Position numbers and translations under genes: made by a program. Below, one piece after another: positions 35,125 through 42,957 of a stretch of DNA of 64,000 nt. The notes beneath the pieces are model-generated. The model was given only the letters and a program-made list of their open reading frames with translations, ran no database searches and was not told the origin of the DNA. Every line of letters starts with the position of its first letter. Position 1 is the stretch's first letter. This DNA is from Acidobacteriaceae bacterium (lineage in GTDB: Bacteria > Acidobacteriota > Terriglobia > Terriglobales > Acidobacteriaceae). Location: contig PKVW01000023.1 of the NCBI GenBank assembly GCA_003131585.1, positions 28,555-92,554 of the forward strand, given 5' to 3'.

Positions 35125-37539
35125 TTATTGCCCCGTGCCGGTCAAGTTAACCATTTGCGGTCCGGTCGGGTCATTATCGCCAATGTTTACCAGCGCCGTT
35201 CGGGTTCCCGTCGCTTGGGGGGTAAACGTAACGCCGATGGTGCAAGTCGCATTTGCCGGCACTGACACGCTGGTGCTGCAGGTGGTGGCCGAGGGCGAGA
35301 CGGCAAAATCCTTGAAGTTCGTGCCCTGGATACTGATGCTAGTGATGGACATGGGCGTACTGCCCGCGTTTAGGAACGTAACGCTCTTGGCGGGGCTGGT
35401 TGTCCCCACCGTTTGCGCCGCAAACGTCAGAGACGTTGGCGTCACTTGGACTGCGGTGGTGTGACCCGAAAGCAGAACCGCCTGCTGTCCCTGGCCTGGG
35501 GTGAAGTTTCCGAAGATGTTCATGGCCGCGGTCTCACCCCCATCCCCGGGGGGCACGCTGGTGGGCGCATAGGCCACGCTGATGAAGCAACTGGCTCCCG
35601 CGTTCACGGTGCCTCCGTTATAGGGGCATTCACCCGTAACGGTCTGCAAGGGGAAGTCTCCCGCATTGGTGCCGTTCACTATAACGTCAGTGATCGCGAT
35701 GTTGAGTCCACTCTCGTTGGTGAAGGTGAACTTCATCGCTTTGCTCTTGGTACCGACCAACGTGAGTGGGAAGGGGTAATTCCGGGTTGGTCCCAGCTTC
35801 ACGCTAATGAGGCCGGCGCCGATCAGGCCAGCGCCGGTGGAGCTTCCGGTGCTCTCCGTGACGATTACCTCGCCCGTCCTCGGTCCCAGGTCCCCGGGCG
35901 TGAAGGTCACAGACACGGTGCAGCTTGCGCCCGACAACAGCGAACCTACGCATGCGTTCGTCTGTGAGAAGTCCGTCGCATTCGCTCCCGTGAAGGTGAC
36001 CGTCGAAATGGTAATCGCCGTCGTGCCCGTGTTCTTCAGCGTAATCTTCTGCGCGGTACTGGGCTTCCCGGCTTCCTGATTGCCATATTGCAGCAGCGTC
36101 GGGGTAACGACCAGAGATGTTTCAGTCAGGAGAGTCAACATATTTGCGGAAGAATCGACGACAGCCATGTCCAGCTTGCCATCGCCGTTCAAGTCTCCGA
36201 TAGCGAGCCACCCCGGCCCTGCATTCGTCGGAAATACTTGCTGCCCCTTGAAAGTCCCGTCACCATTTCCGGGCAAAACCGATACCGAATTGTCGCTGAA
36301 ATTCGCCACCGCCAAATCCAATTTGCCGTCGGCGTTCAGGTCCGCGGTCGCAATCATTTGAGAATTTGCGCCAGTGGTATAGTTCACGTTTGTCTTAAAC
36401 GTTCCATCGCCGTTCCCGAGCAGCACGGACAGGCTATGGGACGCTGCGCTTACCGCCAGGTCCAAGTTGCCGTCATTGTTGAAGTCGGCGACCACCACAC
36501 CGGTCGGAACCGGGGCTGTAGCAAAGTCGGTATGCATGTGGAACGTGCGAGAGCCCGTATTCAGCAGGATGGAAACCGTGTTGTCGTTATTGTTGGGAAC
36601 GGCCAGATCGAGCTGGCCATCCTTGTTGAAATCGCCTACCGCGACCGATTCAGGATTCACGCCCGTGTCGTAGGCGGTTTGAGTCGGGAAAGTTCCATCT
36701 CCGTTGCCCCAGAACACGGTAACGGTATTGTCGGTGAAATTGGCCACCGCCAAGTCGAGCTTGCCGTCCCCATCAAGGTCGGCCGCCGCGAATCCCACCG
36801 GATTGTGGCCGGTGGAAAATTCCTTGTGGGTTGGTCCAAAGGTGCCATCCCCGTTTCCAAGCAGGATGGAAACCTGATCGCTCCGCTGCAACAGTACGGC
36901 CAGGTCTAACTTCCCATCGCCGTTGAAATCCGCCGCGAGAATCGCGTCGGGATAGCCGGGGGCGGTCTGGTAATTCACCGGGGCTTGGAAGGTTCCATCG
37001 CCATTGCCGAGAAAAATGGAGACGCTGTTGCCATTCGCGTTGGCGACCGCGAGATCGATCTTTCCATTTCCGTCAAAGTCAGCCGCAACTGCCGCAGTCG
37101 GACCCGACCCGGCAGTGATGTCGTTGCGTAGCATGGAGACGGCAGCCACCGACTTGCTAATGGAAAAGAATGCGGAGTTCGAGGCGCCCCCGACGGGATT
37201 GCTCACCGCCACAGTGGCAATGGCGGGCTTCGCGATATCGGCTTTCAGAATCGCCGCCGTCAGTTTGGAGCTGCTGACGAACGTCGTGGCGCGGGCGCTG
37301 CCATTCCAATTGACCACAGCGTTGGAGGCAAATCCCGTGCCGGTGACGGTCAGCGTAAATGCGTTTCCGCCGGGTACCGCCGAGACCGGGTTCAGCGGTT
37401 GATTCAGCAGCGGGACAGCCTGGGCCATGGCGTGCGTCGGAACCAGAGCAATGACAGCACACAAAGAGAACGCGACCACAGAGGCGCGCCCGCCTGCCCG
37501 AACACCAGAGAGAATAGAAGCGATTGAACCTGCCTTCAT
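35125..37539 (-). CDS. Secreted TIG-FG-GAP propeller protein with three choice-of-anchor D modules
   Basis: From ATG 37539 the protein has 804 residues. A long signal peptide (ending HAMAQA) is followed by a TIG/IPT domain (AFTLTVTGTGFASNAVVNWNG). Seven FG-GAP repeats follow (about 135-480; DFNGDGKLDLAV and LLGNGDGTF patterns), then three ASPM-SPD-2-Hydin modules. The middle module is unusual, with ECPYNGGTVNAGASCFISV. It is a paralog of the 24874-26943 protein with one extra C-terminal module. GGAG lies about ten bases upstream of 37539; a GTG at 37554 would overlap this site. A strong terminator follows the stop. This is the rightmost gene of the secreted-protein island and the EPS cluster ends about 200 bases upstream, so it needs its own promoter, which I could not pinpoint. 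Confidence 0.8.
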   Translation of the reverse strand: MKAGSIASILSGVRAGGRASVVAFSLCAVIALVPTHAMAQAVPLLNQPLNPVSAVPGGNAFTLTVTGTGFASNAVVNWNGSARATTFVSSSKLTAAILKADIAKPAIATVAVSNPVGGASNSAFFSISKSVAAVSMLRNDITAGSGPTAAVAADFDGNGKIDLAVANANGNSVSIFLGNGDGTFQAPVNYQTAPGYPDAILAADFNGDGKLDLAVLLQRSDQVSILLGNGDGTFGPTHKEFSTGHNPVGFAAADLDGDGKLDLAVANFTDNTVTVFWGNGDGTFPTQTAYDTGVNPESVAVGDFNKDGQLDLAVPNNNDNTVSILLNTGSRTFHMHTDFATAPVPTGVVVADFNNDGNLDLAVSAASHSLSVLLGNGDGTFKTNVNYTTGANSQMIATADLNADGKLDLAVANFSDNSVSVLPGNGDGTFKGQQVFPTNAGPGWLAIGDLNGDGKLDMAVVDSSANMLTLLTETSLVVTPTLLQYGNQEAGKPSTAQKITLKNTGTTAITISTVTFTGANATDFSQTNACVGSLLSGASCTVSVTFTPGDLGPRTGEVIVTESTGSSTGAGLIGAGLISVKLGPTRNYPFPLTLVGTKSKAMKFTFTNESGLNIAITDVIVNGTNAGDFPLQTVTGECPYNGGTVNAGASCFISVAYAPTSVPPGDGGETAAMNIFGNFTPGQGQQAVLLSGHTTAVQVTPTSLTFAAQTVGTTSPAKSVTFLNAGSTPMSITSISIQGTNFKDFAVSPSATTCSTSVSVPANATCTIGVTFTPQATGTRTALVNIGDNDPTGPQMVNLTGTGQ

Positions 37540-37743
37540 CTTTTTAATCTCCACAATCGGATTCCAACTTCATCGAATCGACTGCAATTTGGTCGAACGT
37601 AAGATTGAACGATGCTAGTTGCGGGATGCTGCCTTGCTCTAACACCGACTCGGGGGAAGCGTAGGTGCGTCGCCGCCATTGAGGCGGAGAACCGCAGTCA
37701 CGTGCGAAACCTGGTTGCTTACAGCAGAGGGAGGTTTACAGGC

Positions 37744-38562
37744 TCAATCGAACTGCCTTAGTTTAAACAATTCCAGGCCAACATTCCACACAAAAATGGG
37801 CCCCGAGACTAAGTATCGACGCCACAAGCGTTTAGGCTCCATAACCAGGCGGAACAGCCACTCCAGCCCATTTTCTCGCATCCACCGGGGCGCCTGTTGC
37901 AGCCTGCCGGTGTTGAGATCAAAAGCGGCGCCAACTCCGAACATGACGGGCGCAACCAGCTTGTCCCGATGCTGGTACATCCAGGTCTCCTGCTTGGGAG
38001 TGCTTAACCCAACCCAGACTACGTCCGCTTTTGAAGAGTTGATGATGTGGACTACTTCCCGGTCCTCCGCTTCCGTCAGCGGACGGAACGGCGGGCAGTA
38101 GGTGCCCGCGACCGACACGCCGTATCGCTCCTGCATGGCACGCGCCAGGCTGTCGGCCACGCCGGGTGCGCCTCCGTAGAAGAAATGCCGGTACTTGCCG
38201 CCCGTTTCGCGGCAGAAAGCGTCCGTCAGCTCGGGACCATACACGCGGCGGCGCATGTCATAACCGTGCCACCTGCCCAGCCACACCAGCGGCATGCCGT
38301 CGGCGACCACCAGGGAAGCCTGGTTCAAAACCGCCCGGAAGTTGAAATTACGGCAGGATTCGCTGATCCCGTGCATGCCCGTCACCGCAATGTAGTGCCC
38401 AGAATCGCGCGCGGCGATCCAGTTCTCGACTTGCGCGACAACGTCGGGAATCTGGACCGCGTCCACCCTGACCCCCAGGACCTTGAACGCAAGGCTTTGC
38501 CCGGAAGCAGATCGGCGGCCGATGCCGCGCTCAGAAACTGGTGAAGTCAATTCAGTAGGCAT
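37744..38562 (-). CDS. WecG/TagA/CpsF-family glycosyltransferase (GT26)
   Basis: The 272-residue protein fits the GT26 family, which transfers a sugar such as N-acetylmannosamine or its uronate onto an undecaprenyl-diphosphate-linked acceptor at the inner face of the membrane. Family blocks in order are VLGVRVDAVQIPDVV, HYIAVTGMHGISES, LVVADGMPLVWLGR, a YGPEL segment, FYGGAPGVA, ADVVWVGLSTPKQE and the C-terminal GVGAAFDLNTGRLQQAPRW. The TPKQE and GAAFD blocks are the family's most conserved parts. It is the last gene of the minus-strand EPS operon and follows the epimerase by 61 bases. A hydrophobic C-terminal segment (SGPIFVWNVGLELF) may sit on the membrane. The sugar donor is not certain. 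Confidence 0.82.
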   Translation of the reverse strand: MPTELTSPVSERGIGRRSASGQSLAFKVLGVRVDAVQIPDVVAQVENWIAARDSGHYIAVTGMHGISESCRNFNFRAVLNQASLVVADGMPLVWLGRWHGYDMRRRVYGPELTDAFCRETGGKYRHFFYGGAPGVADSLARAMQERYGVSVAGTYCPPFRPLTEAEDREVVHIINSSKADVVWVGLSTPKQETWMYQHRDKLVAPVMFGVGAAFDLNTGRLQQAPRWMRENGLEWLFRLVMEPKRLWRRYLVSGPIFVWNVGLELFKLRQFD

Positions 38563-38623
38563 AGAGACAATCCGTTGCCATCCGATCTGGAACGAACTAC
38601 TAGGGGGAGCTTTGCAGGCCCTC

Positions 38624-39631
38624 TCAAACCGTCGCCAGCCCCCTCAATTGGGCCGCATATTTCGGGGATTTACGGACCTCGGACTCAATCCATTTGTAGG
38701 TAATGGCCAGCCCTTGCTCCAGGCGAATGGAGGGTTCCCATCCCACCACGCTTCGCAACAAAGAATTATCGCTGTTACGGCCCCGCACGCCTTGCGGACC
38801 GGTCAGGTTGTGGGTCTTCTTCAAACGCTTGCCCGCGGCAGCCGAAACCATATCGACCAGGCCGTTGATGGTCACCAGCTCGTCGGTGCCCAGGTTGAGC
38901 GCGTCACGGCAGTCACTGGCCATGATGCGAATCAGGCCCTCGACGCAGTCGTCCACGTACATGAAGGATCGAGTCTGCTCGCCATCCCCCCAGATTTCGA
39001 TTTCGCCGCCGTTCTCGGCCAGCGCCACCTTGCGGGAAATGGCAGCGGGCGCTTTTTCCTTGCCGCCGTCATAGGTTCCGAGCGGGCCGTACACATTGTG
39101 GAAGCGCACGATGCGGGTTTCGAAACGGTAGTCTTTGTAGTAGTAGCGGCAAAGTTCTTCGGCAAAGAGCTTCTCCCAACCGTAGCCTGGCTCCGGATCG
39201 GCGGGGTAGGCGTCGGCTTCGGTGAGCGGCTTCACGTCTGGATCTTTCTGCTTGGCTTGGTTGTAAACACACGCCGAGGAAGAAAACAGGAAGCGCTTCG
39301 CGCCGTTCTGGCGGCCCGCTTCGAGCATATGGGCGTTGATGAGAATGTTGTTGCGGCTGATGTCGGCATGATTGGCGGTGATGTAACCGATCCCGCCCAT
39401 GTCGGCGGCAAGATTGAAAACTTGATCCATGCCGCCCCGTGTAGCCAGCAGGCAACAATCGGCCTTGCGCAAATCCTGGATCTCGAATTCGTCGGCCGCA
39501 CTGGCTTCATACTCCGGGTACTTGATGTCGACCCCGCGCACCCAATGGCCATCGGCCTTCAGACGCCGCACCAGATGGTGGCCAATAAACCCGCCCGCCC
39601 CCGTTACCAGGACTCGTTTTTGTATGCTCAT
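38624..39631 (-). CDS. GDP-mannose 3,5-epimerase family NAD-dependent epimerase
   Basis: The 335-residue protein is an extended short-chain dehydrogenase with GAGGFIGHH at the N-terminus. It closely follows plant GDP-mannose 3,5-epimerase motif by motif: NLAADMGGIGYI, SSSACVYNQ.KQ, YGWEKLFAEELC (catalytic Tyr and Lys), RFHNVYGPLGT, GGKEKAPAAISRK, IWGDGEQTRSFMYVDDCVEG and GPQGVRGRNSDN. That enzyme converts GDP-D-mannose to GDP-L-galactose and GDP-L-gulose. A role in making an unusual GDP-sugar for the exopolysaccharide is the natural inference. AAGGAG lies about ten bases before the ATG. Close family members epimerise other nucleotide sugars, so the exact substrate is probable rather than certain. 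No GDP-mannose-making gene is in the window. Confidence 0.8.
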   Translation of the reverse strand: MSIQKRVLVTGAGGFIGHHLVRRLKADGHWVRGVDIKYPEYEASAADEFEIQDLRKADCCLLATRGGMDQVFNLAADMGGIGYITANHADISRNNILINAHMLEAGRQNGAKRFLFSSSACVYNQAKQKDPDVKPLTEADAYPADPEPGYGWEKLFAEELCRYYYKDYRFETRIVRFHNVYGPLGTYDGGKEKAPAAISRKVALAENGGEIEIWGDGEQTRSFMYVDDCVEGLIRIMASDCRDALNLGTDELVTINGLVDMVSAAAGKRLKKTHNLTGPQGVRGRNSDNSLLRSVVGWEPSIRLEQGLAITYKWIESEVRKSPKYAAQLRGLATV

Positions 39632-39715
39632 TTCGACTCTTCTCCTTTAAATTCTTGTTTGAAACTTGGGTATTCGGGGGACCGCACGGCTGGAGAGCCG
39701 TAACCTGTTCGCTCG

Positions 39716-41461
39716 TCAGGAAGCGCGCGCGCCGGCATGTTCTCCCGCGAGGACATGCGCCGCCGTGGCTTTTGACAGCAGAAAGTTTTCCATCACTAAA
39801 GCGTCGATGCCTGAGCAAAAGTAGCTCCGCACCGCATCGTGCGGACGAGCCACCAAAGGCTCGCCCGCAAGATTGAACGAAGTGTTCAACAGCATGGATG
39901 CCGGGGCAGCCTGGCCGAAGCGTTTGAGCAGATCCCAAAACAACGGATTGCTCCGCCGCGAGACCACGTGCAGCCGTACCCGTCCACCCGGTAGACAGAA
40001 ATCCGGCGGTATCACATCCACTCCCGCTCGCAGCGTGGCCAAAGAATTCATGGAGCGGCAAAGGTCCGACCATTCGAAATAAAGCGATGCGTCTTCTTCG
40101 GTCACCGAGATGGCGAAGGGCCGGAACCATTCGCGATGCTTGACGAAATCGTTGAGGTTTTCCCTGACATACGGAGCCCAGGGCGAAGCCAGCAAGCTGC
40201 GATTACCCAGCGCCCGCGGACCGAATTCCGTACGGCCCTGGAACCAGCCCACGATCTTGCCCGCTTGCAGCAGCCGCACCGTGGAATCGAACTTGCGCTC
40301 CGACGTGCTCTGCACGGCGTAGCGGGCCTTGGAGTTGTCCAGAATATCTTTGACGGCGTGGCGGCCGAAGCCCGGCCCCCAGTAGCTTCCGGGCATGACG
40401 TCGCAACGCTCCCGGTGTTTCTTTTGGTGCCAGGCCAGCATCGCCGCTCCTATGGCCGAACCCGAGTTGCCGGGTGCGGGCGGAACGAAAATCTGACTGC
40501 CGGCGAGCCTTTTTTCCAAGTCTGCGACCAACAGCACATTCTGAAAAAGCCCTCCACCCAGGCAAACCGCGGAGACGCCCCGGCGTTTACACTCGGATTC
40601 CAGCAGATCCCCTACGATCTCGGTACACGCCTGCTGTATGCTGCTGGCTAAGGCGCGGCGATGGTCATCGGCCAGCGGACCACCCTCTTCCGGGATACCT
40701 GCCTGACGATATAGCTTAGAGGAAAGCCGCAACCTCCCCGTGACTCCATGATCGAGATAGCTTGAGTCCACCCGGGGGAGGCGGGTGCGGGGGCCCCGCA
40801 GCATATTCATCAACACCGGTTTAAACAGCGGCTCGCCTTCCAGGCTGAGCCATTGCGTCTTGTGCTCTTCTTTCTGCGGCACAAAACCGAGCAGTTCGGT
40901 GATTCGCGAATAGACCCACGCCAGGGAATGGGGAAACGAGACCGTCTCCAGTACCCGGATGCCGGTCCCTTCGCCCAGAGCCAGCATGCCCGTGCGTCCG
41001 TCGCCGCTTTCATCGAGGGTCAGGATCAATGCCCGGTCGAAAGGAGACAGATAAAAAGCGCTGGCAGCGTGACACCGGTGATGATCGAGGCTGAGAAACC
41101 GGCACGGCGACGTGCCGTTCTTATGCCGCAGCACGCGGAAATGGCTGAGGTCGCGAGCCAGCCCTCCCAGTTCATTCGCCTGATAAAATCCGCCCGCCAC
41201 CGGGGCCAAGGGAAATGTGCTGCTTGCACCCCAGGAGCGGCGCGCCCAACCCATCACCGGACGAGTAGCCACGGCAATCGCATCCAAATCGTGCCATCCC
41301 AACCCAGCTTCCTCGAGGCAAAACTTAATGGCAGCTTCGGGCAGTCCCCGGCTTTGCGAGCGCGTCAGCTTGACATCCTCGACGGCGGCAACTACCTGGC
41401 CGTCGGCCAGGATTGCGGCTGAAGTATCGTGCCGGAATGATGAGAGTCCGAGGATTCGCAT
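39716..41461 (-). CDS. NodU/CmcH-type O-carbamoyltransferase
   Basis: The 581-residue protein has the family's N-terminal ASKHA-type half (ILGLSSFRHDTSAAILADG; SLDHHRCHAASAF with metal-ligand histidines; LTLDESGDG) and a YrdC-like C-terminal half (VGWFQGRTEFGPRALGNRSLLA; FRPFAISV; LLNTSFNLAGEPLV). The family transfers a carbamoyl group from carbamoyl phosphate, via carbamoyl-AMP, to a hydroxyl of a sugar, nodulation factor or antibiotic. In this locus it probably decorates the polysaccharide repeat unit or the NRPS product; the sequence cannot decide. It sits between the zinc-ribbon protein and the GDP-mannose epimerase, with short gaps and the same direction. Confidence 0.85.
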   Translation of the reverse strand: MRILGLSSFRHDTSAAILADGQVVAAVEDVKLTRSQSRGLPEAAIKFCLEEAGLGWHDLDAIAVATRPVMGWARRSWGASSTFPLAPVAGGFYQANELGGLARDLSHFRVLRHKNGTSPCRFLSLDHHRCHAASAFYLSPFDRALILTLDESGDGRTGMLALGEGTGIRVLETVSFPHSLAWVYSRITELLGFVPQKEEHKTQWLSLEGEPLFKPVLMNMLRGPRTRLPRVDSSYLDHGVTGRLRLSSKLYRQAGIPEEGGPLADDHRRALASSIQQACTEIVGDLLESECKRRGVSAVCLGGGLFQNVLLVADLEKRLAGSQIFVPPAPGNSGSAIGAAMLAWHQKKHRERCDVMPGSYWGPGFGRHAVKDILDNSKARYAVQSTSERKFDSTVRLLQAGKIVGWFQGRTEFGPRALGNRSLLASPWAPYVRENLNDFVKHREWFRPFAISVTEEDASLYFEWSDLCRSMNSLATLRAGVDVIPPDFCLPGGRVRLHVVSRRSNPLFWDLLKRFGQAAPASMLLNTSFNLAGEPLVARPHDAVRSYFCSGIDALVMENFLLSKATAAHVLAGEHAGARAS

Positions 41462-41515
41462 AGTCTTTGTGTCAGTGTGGCTGGTCAGGATTCGAGGCGG
41501 AAGCGCCGTCTTCGT

Positions 41516-41716
41516 TCAGTCACCATCTCCCACAAACGTGGGGATGGGTTGCAGCTCGGACAGGAGCGGGCTTTTGCCGGACAGAAACTCGACGTGCCCG
41601 CAACGCGCGCACTCCAGCATGACATAGCCATGGCCCACTCCGTCGGGCACGAACTCCAATCGCGTGAACCGGTATTCTTCCAATTTCTGGTCACATCGCA
41701 AGCAAGATACGCTCAT
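41516..41716 (-). CDS. Small zinc-ribbon protein of unknown function
   Basis: This 66-residue protein has two CxxC pairs, CLRC and CARC, spaced about 30 residues apart, the usual geometry of a zinc ribbon. The spacer is Phe/Tyr/Val-rich (YRFTRLEFVPDG) and the tail is acidic (VGDGD). I do not recognise the family. GGAG lies eight bases before ATG 41716. The longer frame from 41797 lacks such a site. It lies between sulfotransferase and carbamoyltransferase genes with gaps of 92 and 54 bases in one direction, so it is probably part of the EPS operon. A role as a small regulator or accessory subunit is possible but unsupported. Confidence 0.6.
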   Translation of the reverse strand: MSVSCLRCDQKLEEYRFTRLEFVPDGVGHGYVMLECARCGHVEFLSGKSPLLSELQPIPTFVGDGD

Positions 41717-41808
41717 AGAGGTGTCTCCAACGGCTGGTTCGGCAAACGGAGGACTTCCGGACAATAGCACCGGCCTTAAAGCGTGCCGGAGTGCCAATCC
41801 CCCGCTGT

Positions 41809-42957
41809 TTAATCTGCGGAGGCCGAATGAAAAGCTTTCTCCGGCTTGGGCAGATCCAATCTTGACCGCTTTAGGTTGCGATAGAGGCGCAACACGCCGA
41901 GCGGCGCGAAACAGTACAAGGACGCCACTGCGCGATCGAAAGCCCTGAGGCTGCGATAGATCAAGCGATCGCCGGTTCTCTCTATCCAGCCGGCCTGCCG
42001 GCTATCGGCGGAATCGGCATCCCGGCCGGGATATGCCGGCCACCGTCCGGCGAATTCTTCCCGCCAATAGTTGACGTAGCGCGCGATCTTTTTTTCGAGC
42101 GGCGGAGGCAGAATTTCTTCCCGCCGGCCTCCGGCCACGATCTGCTTTCCCTTGACCAGGGCGTGATGCTCCGCATCGTAAATCGCGGAGCGGTCGGCGC
42201 CTTCGAGAGAAACCATTCGAGGGTCGAAGGGAATCTCCAAAAAACGGCAGATGCCGGTCAAGACGCCGGCCGGATCGCGCACCATGTCCTCGTACTGCAA
42301 CTCGTAAACTTGCGCGCCCATCGCCGCCAGCCGCCCGGCTTCCCGCTTCATTTCCCGATACCCGAGCAGGGCCCGCAAGGACATGCCGCCCTTCGCAAAC
42401 CACGAAGACTTCTGCCCGGCGCGAATCACGCTGCTACAAATATCGGCGGGATTGCGATAGATGACAATGAAGCGTCCTGCGGGAAACTCCTTCGCCAGCC
42501 TGGTCATGCAGTCAAAATAGTTCGGCGATTTGCAACCCCAGATCGCCAGTCCCGCATGCTGGCGGTAGACCGACTCCATGGCCGCGCGCAGGCTCGGCAC
42601 TTCCGCCGGCAGAGCTCGCGTATCAATTTCGTGGCGGCTGAGCGCGCTATTCCAAAACTCCCATCGCTCCAGCCAATCGCGCTTGGCCTTGCCATTTCGA
42701 AAAAGGCGCCAGAGTAGCGGCAGATCGCCCTCATACATGAGCGCAATTTGAGGGTGCTGGTTCAGCAGGGCATACAACAAAGAAGTCCCCGAGCGCCACA
42801 TGCCCACCACAAATACGGGAGCGGCGGCGGTTGGAGCGGATTGAGTTTTGCGATTCTCTTTCACGGCCAAATCCCTTCGAATTGACATCGGGCGCGGCAG
42901 ACGATCTTCGCTCTTTTGCTCTTCGCGACTCGCCAAGTTCCCGCCGGTGAGGTTCAT
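41809..42957 (-). CDS. Sulfotransferase family protein of the EPS operon
   Basis: The 382-residue protein has a charged N-terminal extension (about 1-45), then the PAPS 5'-phosphosulfate loop VVGMWRSGTSLLYALL (about 50-65). The 3'-phosphate segment is RFIVIYRNPADICSSVIRAG, and YEDMVRDPAGVL is typical of the family. It probably sulfates a sugar hydroxyl of the lipid-linked repeat unit; this is inferred from its place in the operon. Its ATG overlaps the stop of the glycosyltransferase gene as ATGA, which suggests translational coupling. It is not obviously a recent copy of the sulfotransferase at 23901-24827: outside the cofactor loops the two differ widely. Confidence 0.78.
   Translation of the reverse strand: MNLTGGNLASREEQKSEDRLPRPMSIRRDLAVKENRKTQSAPTAAAPVFVVGMWRSGTSLLYALLNQHPQIALMYEGDLPLLWRLFRNGKAKRDWLERWEFWNSALSRHEIDTRALPAEVPSLRAAMESVYRQHAGLAIWGCKSPNYFDCMTRLAKEFPAGRFIVIYRNPADICSSVIRAGQKSSWFAKGGMSLRALLGYREMKREAGRLAAMGAQVYELQYEDMVRDPAGVLTGICRFLEIPFDPRMVSLEGADRSAIYDAEHHALVKGKQIVAGGRREEILPPPLEKKIARYVNYWREEFAGRWPAYPGRDADSADSRQAGWIERTGDRLIYRSLRAFDRAVASLYCFAPLGVLRLYRNLKRSRLDLPKPEKAFHSASAD

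Noticed and set aside
37673-37687. CCGCC/GGCGG hairpin between the WecG-type gene and the secreted-protein island as the EPS operon terminator
   Set aside because: Only five base pairs and no T-run on the minus strand.
38483-39703. A plus-strand frame of 406 codons opposite the GDP-mannose epimerase and WecG-type genes
   Set aside because: It is antisense to two clear enzymes with conserved motifs, has no domain of its own, and reflects GC-rich codon use on the other strand.
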